NCBI GenBank assembly: GCA_030849945.1
Contig: JAVDKK010000001.1
Span: 248,001-312,000, forward strand
Reading direction: 5' to 3'
Length of the DNA stretch: 64,000 bases
Origin: Schauerella fraxinea
Lineage (GTDB): Bacteria > Pseudomonadota > Gammaproteobacteria > Burkholderiales > Burkholderiaceae_B
The first letter of the stretch is position 1. Each line of letters starts with the position of its first letter. A program made the position numbers and the translations under genes. A model generated the notes under the pieces. The model had not been told where the DNA came from, searched no databases, and saw nothing but the letters and a program-made list of their open reading frames with translations. Shown piece by piece: positions 28,466 through 38,100 of this stretch.

Positions 28466-29476
28466 TTACAACTTCGCAGATCCCACGGTCACCCAGTACC
28501 GCGTCACACTGTGCACGCGCACGGGCAGCACGTGCGGCAGCATCGCCAAAACCCGATCGGTATCGTCGAGGGGAAACGCGCCAATAACCGGCAACGCCGC
28601 AACGGCGGGATCGCAACGGAGAAATCCCGTTCGATATCGGCTCAACTCGGCGATGAAATCGCCCAACGGCATTTCGTCGGCCACCAGCATGCCGTGCCCC
28701 CAAGCCAGCGTCGTTTCCAAAGCGGACACTGCGGGCGTCGCGTGCAAGCGCGAAAATTCGGTTTGCTGCCCGGCATGCACACGCAAAGGTGTCAGAGCGG
28801 CGTCGACGGGCACTACATCGACTTCGCCGTCAAACACCGCCACTCTGACCAGACCATCGGGCGCGGGCATCTCGCGCACCTGAAAGCGCGTACCTATCGG
28901 CCGCACAAGCCCGTTTCGGGTGCGTACCGCAAACGGCCGCCTGGCTTCGTCTCGGCCCGTCGTCACGACGATCTCACCGGCGATCAGCACAATCTCCCGG
29001 CGATCGGCGCTCATGAGCACATCGATGGCGCTGTCCGTGTTGAGTTCAACACGTGTCCCATCGTCCAGGGTCGCCACGCGTCGTTCGCCGCGAACCGTGC
29101 GCAGATCGGCGCGCCAGACCTTCATCGGTTCGCGCACGGCAAACGCGCTCGCGCCCAGACCCACGCCGCCCGTGGCGAGCATCCAGTGCAACGCGCGCCG
29201 CCGCGCATTCTGGTGCGCCGCGTGCCGCAACGTTTGCGATGCCACGCCGGCTCCGATGGGTTCGGCGCGTGCGGCGATATCCCGGGCAAGTCCCGTCATG
29301 CGTTGCCACGCCAACTCATGATCAGGATCCGCTTGGCGCCAGCGCGCGCACGCCGCCACGTCTGCTTCGCTGCCGCCGCCGTGCAGCCTGGCCACCCACT
29401 CGGCAGCCCGCGAAATCACGCGCGCATCGAGCGGCTCGCGCTCAGGCACGAGCGGGCGGACGACCTCGCCGGTCAT
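28466..29476 (-). CDS. FecR-family anti-sigma factor/sensor
   Basis: 336 residues. The N-terminal DUF4880 segment has AAEWVARLHGG and CARWRQADPDHELAWQRM (about 24-62). It is followed by one membrane-spanning segment (about 98-118) and the periplasmic FecR domain with GERRVATLDDGTRVELNTDS (about 129-148). It relays the liganded state of the TonB receptor to the sigma factor. Its ATG overlaps the end of the sigma factor gene by 4 bases. A partner STN-type receptor follows 90 bp downstream. Confidence 0.9.
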   Translation of the reverse strand: MTGEVVRPLVPEREPLDARVISRAAEWVARLHGGGSEADVAACARWRQADPDHELAWQRMTGLARDIAARAEPIGAGVASQTLRHAAHQNARRRALHWMLATGGVGLGASAFAVREPMKVWRADLRTVRGERRVATLDDGTRVELNTDSAIDVLMSADRREIVLIAGEIVVTTGRDEARRPFAVRTRNGLVRPIGTRFQVREMPAPDGLVRVAVFDGEVDVVPVDAALTPLRVHAGQQTEFSRLHATPAVSALETTLAWGHGMLVADEMPLGDFIAELSRYRTGFLRCDPAVAALPVIGAFPLDDTDRVLAMLPHVLPVRVHSVTRYWVTVGSAKL

Positions 29477-29979
29477 GCGTCGTAGATCGCGCTGTAGCAG
29501 CGCACCAGCGCGCGCGCAAACGATTTCTGAACTGCGTTTGCCGTCATGCCCAACATGACGCCGATGTCCTCGTATGAATGCCCATCGAGCTGCACCAGTA
29601 GAAAAATACGTCGGCTGGTTTGCGTCAGTCCGTCCAGCAGCCCCATGATCTGCGTGAGCGTCTCGAGAATCTCCAGACGATGTTCGGGCGAGGGCGTCAC
29701 AGACTGCGGCAATGCCGCCAAGGTTTCCAGGTAGGCTGACTCGATCGCGCCCCGTCGCGCGCGACCAACAATGAGCCGATCGGCGATCGTACGCAAGTAG
29801 GCACGCGGCTCGAGCAACGGCGCGGCAAGCTCAGCCCGCAGCAAGCGCTCGAACGTGTCGTGGGCAACGTCGGCGGCATCGCTGGCGTTGCCCAGCTTGC
29901 GACGAAGAATGCCGTGCAGCCAAGGATGGTGCGCCTGATAGATGTGATGAACATCATCGCGGAAAGCGGACGAGGACAT
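29473..29979 (-). CDS. FecI-type ECF sigma factor
   Basis: 168 residues, typical for FecI. Region 2 (about 10-75) has HHPWLHGILRRKLGNASDAA and DVAHDTFERLL. Region 4 (about 110-160) has LDGHSYEDIGVMLGMTANAV. It directs RNA polymerase to the iron-transport operon when the receptor is loaded. A Fur-box-like sequence lies 32-50 bp upstream of the start, which fits iron repression. Confidence 0.92.
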   Translation of the reverse strand: MSSSAFRDDVHHIYQAHHPWLHGILRRKLGNASDAADVAHDTFERLLRAELAAPLLEPRAYLRTIADRLIVGRARRGAIESAYLETLAALPQSVTPSPEHRLEILETLTQIMGLLDGLTQTSRRIFLLVQLDGHSYEDIGVMLGMTANAVQKSFARALVRCYSAIYDA

Positions 29980-30010
29980 GAGCTGGCAGGCCGCGATCGG
30001 CTTTGTGAAT

Positions 30011-30029
30011 GAAAATGATTGCTAATTCT
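30011..30029 (-). promoter_or_regulatory. Fur box-like operator before the first fecI gene
   Basis: Read on the minus strand, the 19-mer AGAATTAGCAATCATTTTC matches 11 of 19 positions of the Fur consensus GATAATGATAATCATTATC, including the AATCATT core. Its placement just upstream of a FecI-type gene supports it. Confidence 0.55.
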
Positions 30030-30067
30030 ACACTGCCTGTTCTCAGTCGGATCCCTGCTTGATCGAC

Positions 30068-30101
30068 AAAAAAAATGACGCGGACCCTAAGGCCCGCGTC
30101 A
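30068..30101 (-). terminator. Intrinsic terminator of the autotransporter gene
   Basis: On the minus strand the stem TGACGCGGG pairs with CCGCGTCA and is followed by eight T. It lies 22 bp past the autotransporter stop and separates it from the fecI promoter region. Confidence 0.88.
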
Positions 30102-30122
30102 AGGTACCGCCTTCCCACACCC

Positions 30123-33100
30123 TTACCAGCTGTAGCGGTACCCCACCTGCCCGAAGACGCCGCGACGGTCTTCACCGCCCAGGTTCTTGGACAGCTTCGT
30201 GACGGCATAGAGCTGCCCACCCTTGCCGATACTCGAACTGATGCCTACGCCCACTTCACCCCACGTGCGGCCGAAGTCCGGGCTGATGTTGGCGCCGTCG
30301 ACCCGCACGCTGCGCGGCGACACAAAGTCGTGCAACACATCCAACGTGACGTAAGGCGTGCCTGCACCGGTGCGATCGGCGTTGTCCAGACTCGGCGCAA
30401 ACAATCGCACGCCCAACCGGCCGCGCAACGCGTTGTCGCTGGCGCCCGACACATCCGAGACGCCATCGTTGAAGCGGCTGAGCTTCAGATATTGATAAAC
30501 CAACTGCGCCTGCGGCTCGATCGCCATCGTGCTGCCCAACGCGAAGGGCTTGCCCACTTCCTGCGACAGGGCAATGCCGGCGCCGTTTTGCGTATCGCCA
30601 CCGCCGTACACATCGCTGTACTTGTTGCGGTAGTGGGTGACCTGCGCCACCGAATCCCAGTAGCTGCCGTCCTTCGCGTACTTGGTGTAGTAGCCACCCA
30701 GGCTTTGCGCCTGCGTATTCACCTTGCCCACGTTGTTCGACAGATTCATGTTCAGATCGCGCTGATCGTCGCGGAATTTCGCGTCCGAGGTGCTCAGGCT
30801 GGCCGTTACGCCGGCGTGCGTGCTGCCGCCGTCGGGGGCCTGCGACAGGGTCCAGTCCTTGCCGAACTGCATGAAGAACGTTTGTTGATGCACCGAGAAC
30901 CGGCCGGCATCGGCTTGCAAGCCCGATCCGCCAATACGGCCCCACACGCCGTCGGTATTGCCCTTCTGCTTGAGCTCCGTGCTGGCGATGTCGCCCACAC
31001 GCTCTTGCAGTCGGCCCAGATTCGCAAAGCCATAATCCAGGTTCAACGTCGGCGTCATCACATAGCCGGCGACGCCGGGACGATACGCGACCGGTGCGGA
31101 GGGCGAGGTGCCGCCGCCCGGGGTGGTCGCGTCGCCCAAGGACGAGCGCAGGTAGTAGTTGTCGGCGCTGTCGCTGCCGCCGCGATACAGCAAGTATTCG
31201 TAGGCGCCGGCCTGCACGGGCGCGGCCAGACGGAAGGCGTTGGCTGCGGTGGTGCCGCCATTGGTCGTCTGCACCACGTTGATGCCGTTGCCGGTTGTCA
31301 AGCCACCCATGCCACCGGTGTTGTTGACCTTCAGGCCGGTGCTTCCGGTGGCGGTGCCGCCGTTGATGATCACGCGATCGGTGGGCGAGCTATCGGTACC
31401 CAGAAACGTATTGAGTGCGATGGTGCCGTTGTTGCCGACGTAGTTGGTCGCGGTGATCGTCTTGTAGCTCGAGGCCAGCGCGGGGTTGGCCGTGGGTGCG
31501 ACGAAAGCGACCGTACCGGCATTACTCAGATTGTCGAGCAAGGAACTGGCGGTCACGTTCCATGCGCTGGTGTTGTCGATGGTCAACGACACCGGATCGA
31601 TGAAGCCTGTCAACGACGTGCCACGGCGCAGATTCACGACACCCGTGCTGCTTGCATCGGCGATCAGGTTACCCACGAGCTGGGTATTGTCGACGTTGAC
31701 ATTGGCCTGCGCGCCGTTGCTGAAGTTGAGCAGCGTGCCGGTCGATGCCGTCAGCTGCGCACCGTTGCTGATGTCGATATTGGCGCGGGCACCGTTCACG
31801 TCGATCGCATTACCCGCTTGCGCGTTGAGCGTGCCGCCATTGACCGACACCGTCGCCAGGTTGCCGCTGCCCACCGTATCGGTGATGGCAACCGCGCTGC
31901 TGGCCGCGTTGATGCGCGTACCGTTCAAGGCAATCGCGCCGCCCGCATTCGAGGTGGCGCCCACGCCGGCGCTGCTGGTGAGCGACGTGCCGGTCACGGT
32001 GGCGGCGCCCGTGGGGCCGGTTACGAACAGGGCGGAAGAGCCGGTCCCGTTCGATGTGATTTCACCGCCCATCAAAGAAGCCGTGGCGCCGCTATCGAGC
32101 ACCACGCCCCGCGAGAAATTGCCCGAGGTGTTGATCGATGCATTGGACATCGTCAACATGCCCGCGCTGCCGACCAACACGCCCACGCCGTTTGCACCGG
32201 TGGCGTTGATCGTGCCGCCGGTGATATCGATGTTGCCGTTGGCGCCCAACGAACTGATGCCGGCCGCACCCACGCCATTGGCGGTTACGGTGGTATTGGT
32301 CACGTTGATCGTGGCCCCCGCCGCCTGGTTGTTCAAAGCGATACCGGTGCCGTTGATCACGATGTTGCCCGCGGTACCCGTTACGCTGCCGCCGACGGCG
32401 GTGCTGTCGATCAGGATGCCGTCGGCCGTGCCGCCGGCATCGATCAAGCCTGCGCCCGAGAAAGCCACCGACGCGCCGGGGCCCGTCAGATGCACCGCGG
32501 CAATGCCGTCGGCCGCCTGGATCGTGCCATCGTTGATCAGATTTGCACGCGCGCCCTGCACCAGCGCGCCGTTGCCGTTGGCCACCGAGATCGTGCCGGT
32601 GTTGCGCACGGTGCCTTCCGAGCCCACGATCACGCCGGTCGAGCCGGGGCCGGTGAGCGCCACGGTATTGTTGTTGACCAGCGTGCCGCGATTGCGCGCG
32701 ATGAAGCCTGTGGTACCGGGTGTGGACGACTGAATCACGGCGTTGTTGGTCAACGTGGTCGACAACGGCGTGCCCGCAGCCGCGCCGGTGATGTCGAACG
32801 CCTGGCCGTCGACGATGCCGGCAATCGCCCCGGTGCTGTTCAACCGCACGCTGGACGCCGCTTCGATCGTGCCGTTGGCGCCGCCTTCGATGGCGATCGC
32901 CACCGGCCCGCCGTTGGCGCCCGTCGCACCCGTCACGGTATAGGCCGAAGCACCGGTCGACACCGTGGTGCCCAAGCCCGTACCCACCACGCCGCGGGCA
33001 TCTTCACCCGAAACGGTCAGGCTCGATGCAGCACCGTTGAAGGTGGCGCCATCGGCCACGCGGAACATCGTCGAGCGTGCCGTACTCACTTCCAGCGCAT

Positions 33101-35342
33101 TCGCCGCCACATTGATGGTCGATCCCGCGCCCGACGCGTACGCGCCGATCTGATCCGAGTTCGAGAGGAACTTCGGCTCGGCGCCATTGGCGATATTGAT
33201 GGTGCCGCCGTCTTGTGCAAACGCGCCGATGGCGCCCGTGCCCACGAGGTTCAAGCCACCGCTGATGTTGGCCACCGCACCCGCACCATCGACCCACACG
33301 CCGAAGTTGCGCGTGCCGCTCGCCGGATCGGCAATGCCGTTGACGTTGATCGTGCCCGTCGATTCGGCGTTGGCTTGTGCGTTCGGGTTGGCGTTGACCT
33401 TGATGCCCACGCCATTGACGCCGTTGACATTGATCGTGCCGGCATTGCGGGCGATCGCGCCCGTGCCGGCCGCGCCATTGTCGTCGGCCAGAATGCCGAT
33501 GTTGGCCAACGGCGTGCCGCCCGCTGCGCCATTGATGTCGATCGTGCCGCTATTGAGCAGCAGCGACTGTTGCGGCGCCGTGGAGTACATGGCGACGGCA
33601 TTCTGCGTTTTCGAGCCGATGGTGATCTGACCTGCATTGATCGCCGAATCGCCCGTGTCCATGATGCGCACGCCATAGGTCGGCGCAAACGTGCTGACCT
33701 CGACGCTCGGATCCGACAGCGAGTATTGCGCTGCGCGGCCGATGTAGATCGTGCCGTCGGCCGCGTTGACGAACGAACTGCCGCCGCTGACATTCACGCC
33801 GATCACGTCGGTGACGTAGTCCGGGTTCACGCCCACGTTGATGTTGCCGTTGTTATTGCCCGACGCGCCGTTGGCCAGGCCCAGGCCGGTCGACGTGTTG
33901 TACAGATAGCCGAAGCCGGCCGTATTGATGACGCCGCTGTTTTGCACAGTGGTGCCTGCGCCCGTGGCCATCACGCCCGAGCCGGTGTAGTAGAACGGCG
34001 TGGCCGTGGCGGTGTTGAGCTTGTCGCCCGCGAGATAGCCGGACGACACGACACCGGATGCGCTATTGACGAAGCGCGCACCGCTTTCGATTTGCGCGAC
34101 CTGCGTGATCACATTGCCCGACAGCGTGCCGTTGTTGGTGACGAGGGCGCCATTGGTCGCCTTCACGGCACCCGAGGCGCGTTCGATATCGATCTGCGCG
34201 CCGGTGCCGATCGTGGCCGAGGCGCGTGCACCTTGAGCCAGGATCGCGTAGCGATCGCCATTCGGAATGCGCGTGAAGTCGCCTGCCGTGGTGTTGGTGC
34301 TGTACGTGACGGCTTCAAGCCTGGTGGAGAAGGCACTGTTGAAGGCGTCGTTGTAGGCCTGCTGCGAGGTCAGCTGACCATTTTGCAGCGCCGCGACCAG
34401 CACGTCGTTGTATGCCGCCAGTTGGCTGGCGTTGTTCACGGCGTAATTCGTACCGTTGAACGCCACGGTGCCGGCGTAGGTGGTGACGGGGATTTCAACC
34501 AGCAGATTGCCGTTGACGTCCGGCGTGGGCAAACCGGGATCAATGCCCAGATTGATGGCATTGCGCGATTGCCAGTTCACGGCGCTGTTGGCGCTGCCCG
34601 TACCGTCGGCGGACGTGAGATACGTCTGCTTGGCCGTCATCATGATGGCATTGCTCGACGGCGCGGCCGTGGGCGTATTGCCCAGGTTCACGTTCAACGT
34701 GCCGCCACTGGCCTCGACCTTGCCGAAGGACGCGTTGATGTACTGGTCGCCGTTCACGTCGCTGAACTGGTTGAAGGTCTTGTCGGCGTTACTGCGATCG
34801 ACGAAGGCGCGCGAATCGAACGTTTGATAGATCACGTTCGTGCCGGTGGCAGGATTGCGCTGCGACACCGCCGTGGTCTGGGACCCCATCGACAGCTCAT
34901 TCGAATTGAAGGATCCCGACACCGGGGTCAGGCTGCTCGCCGGCACGGTGGTATTGCCGCTGTAGCCCGAGCCGTAATTGCCCATGCCGCGCAACGTGAC
35001 GTTGTCGCCGGCGGTGATGACTGCACCGCCCACGCCATTCTGGTTGATCGGCGTGTCGTAGTCGCCGATGGTGCAGGCGCCACCCGCTGGGGCGGATTCG
35101 GTACCGGTGCCCGTGGCGCAGGTCGACGCCAGGACTAATCCCGGCGCGCATAATCCGACGATGACCAGCGCACGAGACAGCGCCGACAAGCCCGTTCGCA
35201 CGGCACCCGACGTTGTGCTTAGACTTGCCACCGCACCGGCGGTCGAGGTCGACGCCGATTTGGTTCTGCCACGCGCCAGCTCCGACGTGACGACGTATTG
35301 TTGTCGAGCGGTATTCCAAAGAACTCTGTGTAGCTGATTCAT
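30123..35342 (-). CDS. Type V autotransporter with ESPR signal and beta-helical passenger
   Basis: 1739 residues. The N-terminus (MNQLHRVLWNTARQQYVVTS) is an extended signal peptide region, followed by a hydrophobic core ending near residue 72 (...PGLVLA). The passenger is rich in Asn, Gly, Thr and Ala with many short imperfect NxGxI-type repeats, as in beta-helix adhesins. A pertactin-like stretch (about 1365-1410, GAYEYLLYRGG) precedes the C-terminal translocator barrel of about 290 residues, which ends in Y-R-Y-S-W with a terminal aromatic residue. It is a surface-displayed or secreted adhesin-like protein. No RGD or protease motif was noticed. AGG precedes the ATG at 35342. Confidence 0.92.
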   Translation of the reverse strand: MNQLHRVLWNTARQQYVVTSELARGRTKSASTSTAGAVASLSTTSGAVRTGLSALSRALVIVGLCAPGLVLASTCATGTGTESAPAGGACTIGDYDTPINQNGVGGAVITAGDNVTLRGMGNYGSGYSGNTTVPASSLTPVSGSFNSNELSMGSQTTAVSQRNPATGTNVIYQTFDSRAFVDRSNADKTFNQFSDVNGDQYINASFGKVEASGGTLNVNLGNTPTAAPSSNAIMMTAKQTYLTSADGTGSANSAVNWQSRNAINLGIDPGLPTPDVNGNLLVEIPVTTYAGTVAFNGTNYAVNNASQLAAYNDVLVAALQNGQLTSQQAYNDAFNSAFSTRLEAVTYSTNTTAGDFTRIPNGDRYAILAQGARASATIGTGAQIDIERASGAVKATNGALVTNNGTLSGNVITQVAQIESGARFVNSASGVVSSGYLAGDKLNTATATPFYYTGSGVMATGAGTTVQNSGVINTAGFGYLYNTSTGLGLANGASGNNNGNINVGVNPDYVTDVIGVNVSGGSSFVNAADGTIYIGRAAQYSLSDPSVEVSTFAPTYGVRIMDTGDSAINAGQITIGSKTQNAVAMYSTAPQQSLLLNSGTIDINGAAGGTPLANIGILADDNGAAGTGAIARNAGTINVNGVNGVGIKVNANPNAQANAESTGTINVNGIADPASGTRNFGVWVDGAGAVANISGGLNLVGTGAIGAFAQDGGTINIANGAEPKFLSNSDQIGAYASGAGSTINVAANALEVSTARSTMFRVADGATFNGAASSLTVSGEDARGVVGTGLGTTVSTGASAYTVTGATGANGGPVAIAIEGGANGTIEAASSVRLNSTGAIAGIVDGQAFDITGAAAGTPLSTTLTNNAVIQSSTPGTTGFIARNRGTLVNNNTVALTGPGSTGVIVGSEGTVRNTGTISVANGNGALVQGARANLINDGTIQAADGIAAVHLTGPGASVAFSGAGLIDAGGTADGILIDSTAVGGSVTGTAGNIVINGTGIALNNQAAGATINVTNTTVTANGVGAAGISSLGANGNIDITGGTINATGANGVGVLVGSAGMLTMSNASINTSGNFSRGVVLDSGATASLMGGEITSNGTGSSALFVTGPTGAATVTGTSLTSSAGVGATSNAGGAIALNGTRINAASSAVAITDTVGSGNLATVSVNGGTLNAQAGNAIDVNGARANIDISNGAQLTASTGTLLNFSNGAQANVNVDNTQLVGNLIADASSTGVVNLRRGTSLTGFIDPVSLTIDNTSAWNVTASSLLDNLSNAGTVAFVAPTANPALASSYKTITATNYVGNNGTIALNTFLGTDSSPTDRVIINGGTATGSTGLKVNNTGGMGGLTTGNGINVVQTTNGGTTAANAFRLAAPVQAGAYEYLLYRGGSDSADNYYLRSSLGDATTPGGGTSPSAPVAYRPGVAGYVMTPTLNLDYGFANLGRLQERVGDIASTELKQKGNTDGVWGRIGGSGLQADAGRFSVHQQTFFMQFGKDWTLSQAPDGGSTHAGVTASLSTSDAKFRDDQRDLNMNLSNNVGKVNTQAQSLGGYYTKYAKDGSYWDSVAQVTHYRNKYSDVYGGGDTQNGAGIALSQEVGKPFALGSTMAIEPQAQLVYQYLKLSRFNDGVSDVSGASDNALRGRLGVRLFAPSLDNADRTGAGTPYVTLDVLHDFVSPRSVRVDGANISPDFGRTWGEVGVGISSSIGKGGQLYAVTKLSKNLGGEDRRGVFGQVGYRYSW

Positions 35343-35940
35343 GACGGGACCTGATCAAGACGAGCGGCTAGCAACGCTTTGCCGCGTGACGCACGCCTTT
35401 CGGACGCAGCGGGGATTGACTGCATCATTGGCGTTAATCTGAACAGGGCCAATTGCCGATTCGCTCTAGGGCGAACAGACGAGATAACCTTCGAGGGATG
35501 GGGCACAACGCTTTCGCGGTTGTAAAAATCGCCCGCTTGATTTCGATTTCCGGGCGCGCCGGTCGTGCAATTTTTTCAACTGCAGCGATGCACGAGGCAG
35601 CAGACCGACTAAGGGTTTACACCACAGGGCTTAGGTCTCCACCCCTGCACTCATCAACTTGACCGACGCTGTATGGGCACGCGTGGCCGATGGTTAGTCG
35701 CCGATTTGCGACAAACGAGGTGCGCACGGGCATCTCCGGCGGCGGTTGATCTTCCGCAGAAGCCGCGCGCGGGATCGCGACTGACGAATTTATCGCTGTG
35801 CGCAGCGCACGCTATAGCTGGCGCTAAGCCGCAATAGATGGAAAGGAAAGCCTGAGCCGCCGCCGCAATGATGCGAAAAATTGCACCGCGGTATGCAAAT
35901 TGCCCTTAGGCGGCCTTGACGACACCACGCTGCACCCACC
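35343..35940. other. 598-base intergenic region without a recognisable gene
   Basis: It lies between the divergent autotransporter and YihY genes. I see no coding frame with a ribosome-binding site. It contains a near-palindrome TTCGCTCTAGGGCGAA at 35460-35475 and a perfect hairpin GTGCGC-A-GCGCAC at 35798-35810. Several T-rich patches occur. Promoters for both flanking genes must be here but none is clear. Confidence 0.45.
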
Positions 35941-37014
35941 ATGAATATCAAACGCTTCTTCTCGCTTGCCCAAAAGGCCGTCAACGCCTGGATAGACGAC
36001 TACGCCCCCAGCATGGGTGCGGCCATCGCGTTCTACACGGTGTTCTCGCTGGCGCCGCTGGTGATCATCGTTCTCGCCATCGCCGGTTTCTTCTGGGGTG
36101 CGGAAGCGGTTCAGGGCGAGCTGTTCGGCCAGATTCGCGGCTTGGTGGGCGCCGACGGCGCCTCCGCCGTGCAAGGCATCATCCAGGGCGCCTCTGAGCC
36201 GACCAAGGGCATCATCGCCACCGCGATCAGTGTGGTGGTGCTGGCCGTGGGTTCCACCACCGTATTTGCCGAGTTGCAAAGTGCGCTCGACCGCATCTGG
36301 CATGTGCCCGAAGCAAAGAAGAAAAGCGGCCTCTGGAATACCTTGCGCTCGCGGCTGCTGTCGTTCGGTCTGGTGTTGGGCCTGGCGTTTCTGCTGATCG
36401 TATCGCTGGTGGTGAGCACGGTACTCACGGCCATCAGCGCCTGGACGGTCGGCCGGATTCCCGGCTGGGAAATCGTGCTGCAGATCGTCAACATCGTCGT
36501 CACCTTCGGCGTACTCACATTGCTGTTCGCCATGATCTACAAGTTCATGCCGCAAGCCCATGTGGCGTGGCGCGATGTGTGGGTGGGCGCGGTGCTCACC
36601 GCCCTGCTGTTCGAGATCGGCAAGTATCTGATCGGTCTCTACATGGCGCAAGCCTCGGTCACGTCGTCGTATGCGGCGGCTGGATCCTTGGTCGCGCTGT
36701 TGATTTGGGTGTATTACGCCGCACAGATCTTCCTTCTGGGTGCCGAGTTCACCTGGGTGTATGCGTCGGAGCATGGGTCGTTGGCGAAAGCAAAGGCAGC
36801 CGCCACGCCTCGTGCCGTGTCGCAGGAGCGTGCGCAACTCAATGACAAACTGGGACGGTTGGGCGCATCGTTCGTCCCGTCGGGCACCGAATTGCCCGAA
36901 AAGAAGTCGGCGTCCAAGCATGCCATGGCGGTGGCGAGCCACCGCGAGATCTGGCTGTTCGGCGCGGGCAGCGTGCTGACGTGGCTGGCCCTGCGCGCCA
37001 CGCGCCGGAAATAG
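35941..37014 (+). CDS. YihY/BrkB-family inner-membrane protein
   Basis: 357 residues with about six membrane-spanning helices: about 25-50 (AAIAFYTVFSLAPLVIIVLA), 95-115, 137-165, 185-205, 215-235 and 245-270. The family signature PSMGAAIAFYTVFSLAPL opens the first helix and LIWVYYAAQIFLLGAEFTWV ends the last. The Bordetella member BrkB was linked to serum resistance, but the molecular role of the family is not settled. A hydrophilic tail (about 275-340) ends in a further hydrophobic stretch. It appears monocistronic. Confidence 0.88.
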   Translation: MNIKRFFSLAQKAVNAWIDDYAPSMGAAIAFYTVFSLAPLVIIVLAIAGFFWGAEAVQGELFGQIRGLVGADGASAVQGIIQGASEPTKGIIATAISVVVLAVGSTTVFAELQSALDRIWHVPEAKKKSGLWNTLRSRLLSFGLVLGLAFLLIVSLVVSTVLTAISAWTVGRIPGWEIVLQIVNIVVTFGVLTLLFAMIYKFMPQAHVAWRDVWVGAVLTALLFEIGKYLIGLYMAQASVTSSYAAAGSLVALLIWVYYAAQIFLLGAEFTWVYASEHGSLAKAKAAATPRAVSQERAQLNDKLGRLGASFVPSGTELPEKKSASKHAMAVASHREIWLFGAGSVLTWLALRATRRK

Positions 37015-37096
37015 CACGGATGTCTCACGCGCGCGGCACATGGTGTTTGCGCGCCTAATTCCCTACCATGATGGCAAATCATCACGATGAGCCACC

Positions 37097-38026
37097 ATGG
37101 AACTGCGTCAGCTGCGTTACTTCGTCAAAGTCTGTGAATTGCGCAGCATGGGCCGCGCGGCGGTCGAGCTTGGGGTGGTGACCTCGGCCTTGAGCCAACA
37201 GATCAGCCGGCTTGAAAGCGAACTCAGCACCCGCCTGCTGCAACGCGCCTCCACCGGCGTCACACCGACCGCCGCCGGCTTGGCTTTCCTGCATCAGGCG
37301 CAACTCACCTTGCGCCATGCCGCCGACGCCGTGCGCGCGGCTCAACAAGCACGGCTGTCCGGCCACGTGAGCGTGGGATTGGCGCCCACCACCGCATCGG
37401 TGCTCGGCGTGCCGCTGATCCGGGCGATGCGCGAGCGCTATCCCGACGTGCGGCTGCACATGGTGGAGTCGCTCTCGGGTCACTTGGCCGCGATGCTGCA
37501 GGCGCGGCAGCTCGATCTTGCCGTGATCTTCAAGACCAGCACACCGCAGAAACTGAGCGTCGAACCCATTCTCGACGAAAAGCTGTTTCTCATCGCGGCC
37601 GCCGCTGCGGACATCCCCTTTGTCCCTGATACCGACGTGCGGTTGCTGCAACTGGCCGACGTGCCGCTGATCCTGCCCAGCGGCGGTCATGGCTTGCGTG
37701 CCACGTTGAACACCACCTTCGCCCGCGAGCAGATCGAACCCAACGTGGTCGCCGAAATCGATGGCCTGGCGCTTCTGATGGATGCCGTACGCGCCGGATT
37801 CGGCGCCACCATTCAGCCCGGCGCCGGCATCGCGCGCCATCTCGCCAGCGACTTGCGATTCAACCCGATCGCCGATGCCCACGCGGGCCGGCGCAACCTG
37901 CTCGTGAGCCTGTCCGACGACGAACTCTCGCCCGCCGCACTCGCGACGCGGATCGTCATTGCCGACACCATGCGCAGCCTGGTCGCCTCGGGCGGCTGGG
38001 CAGGCGCAAGTCTTCTCGATTGCTGA
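37097..38026 (+). CDS. LysR-family regulator of the tcu operon
   Basis: 309 residues. The helix-turn-helix spans about 1-60 (MELRQLRYFVKVCELRSMGR and VTSALSQQISRLESEL), and the effector-binding domain spans about 90-300. It lies on the same strand 75 bp before tcuA, the position of TcuR in tricarballylate-utilisation clusters. It probably activates the downstream operon in response to a tricarboxylate. Confidence 0.85.
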   Translation: MELRQLRYFVKVCELRSMGRAAVELGVVTSALSQQISRLESELSTRLLQRASTGVTPTAAGLAFLHQAQLTLRHAADAVRAAQQARLSGHVSVGLAPTTASVLGVPLIRAMRERYPDVRLHMVESLSGHLAAMLQARQLDLAVIFKTSTPQKLSVEPILDEKLFLIAAAAADIPFVPDTDVRLLQLADVPLILPSGGHGLRATLNTTFAREQIEPNVVAEIDGLALLMDAVRAGFGATIQPGAGIARHLASDLRFNPIADAHAGRRNLLVSLSDDELSPAALATRIVIADTMRSLVASGGWAGASLLDC

Positions 38027-38043
38027 ACACCTCTTGCCTGATA

Positions 38044-38064
38044 CCGCCTTTCGGCTGAAGGCGG
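38044..38064 (+). repeat. Inverted repeat between the LysR gene and tcuA
   Basis: CCGCCTT at 38044-38050 pairs with AAGGCGG at 38058-38064 over a 7-base loop. No T-tract follows. It may be a weak terminator for the regulator transcript or an operator. Confidence 0.45.
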
Positions 38065-38074
38065 GAGCTTCTAC

Positions 38075-38097
38075 AGTCTCCCCATAACAAGGAGACT
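38075..38097 (+). promoter_or_regulatory. Hairpin sequestering the tcuA ribosome-binding site
   Basis: AGTCTCC at 38075-38081 is perfectly complementary to GGAGACT at 38091-38097, with a 9-base loop. The second arm contains the GGAG ribosome-binding site of tcuA, whose GTG start is at 38101. Folding would hide the site, so translation may depend on an RNA, a protein, temperature or upstream translation to open it. Confidence 0.5.
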
Positions 38098-38100
38098 TCA

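Noticed and set aside
30075..35138. A 1687-codon open frame on the plus strand, opposite the autotransporter
   Set aside because: It is a mirror of GC-rich codon use. Its protein is low-complexity Ala/Arg/Gly/Val/His without domains or a ribosome-binding site, while the minus strand encodes a complete autotransporter with signal and barrel.
35460..35475. Near-palindrome in the autotransporter upstream region as a regulator site
   Set aside because: Imperfect (14 of 16), single copy, and no regulator gene nearby. Kept only as a remark in the intergenic entry.
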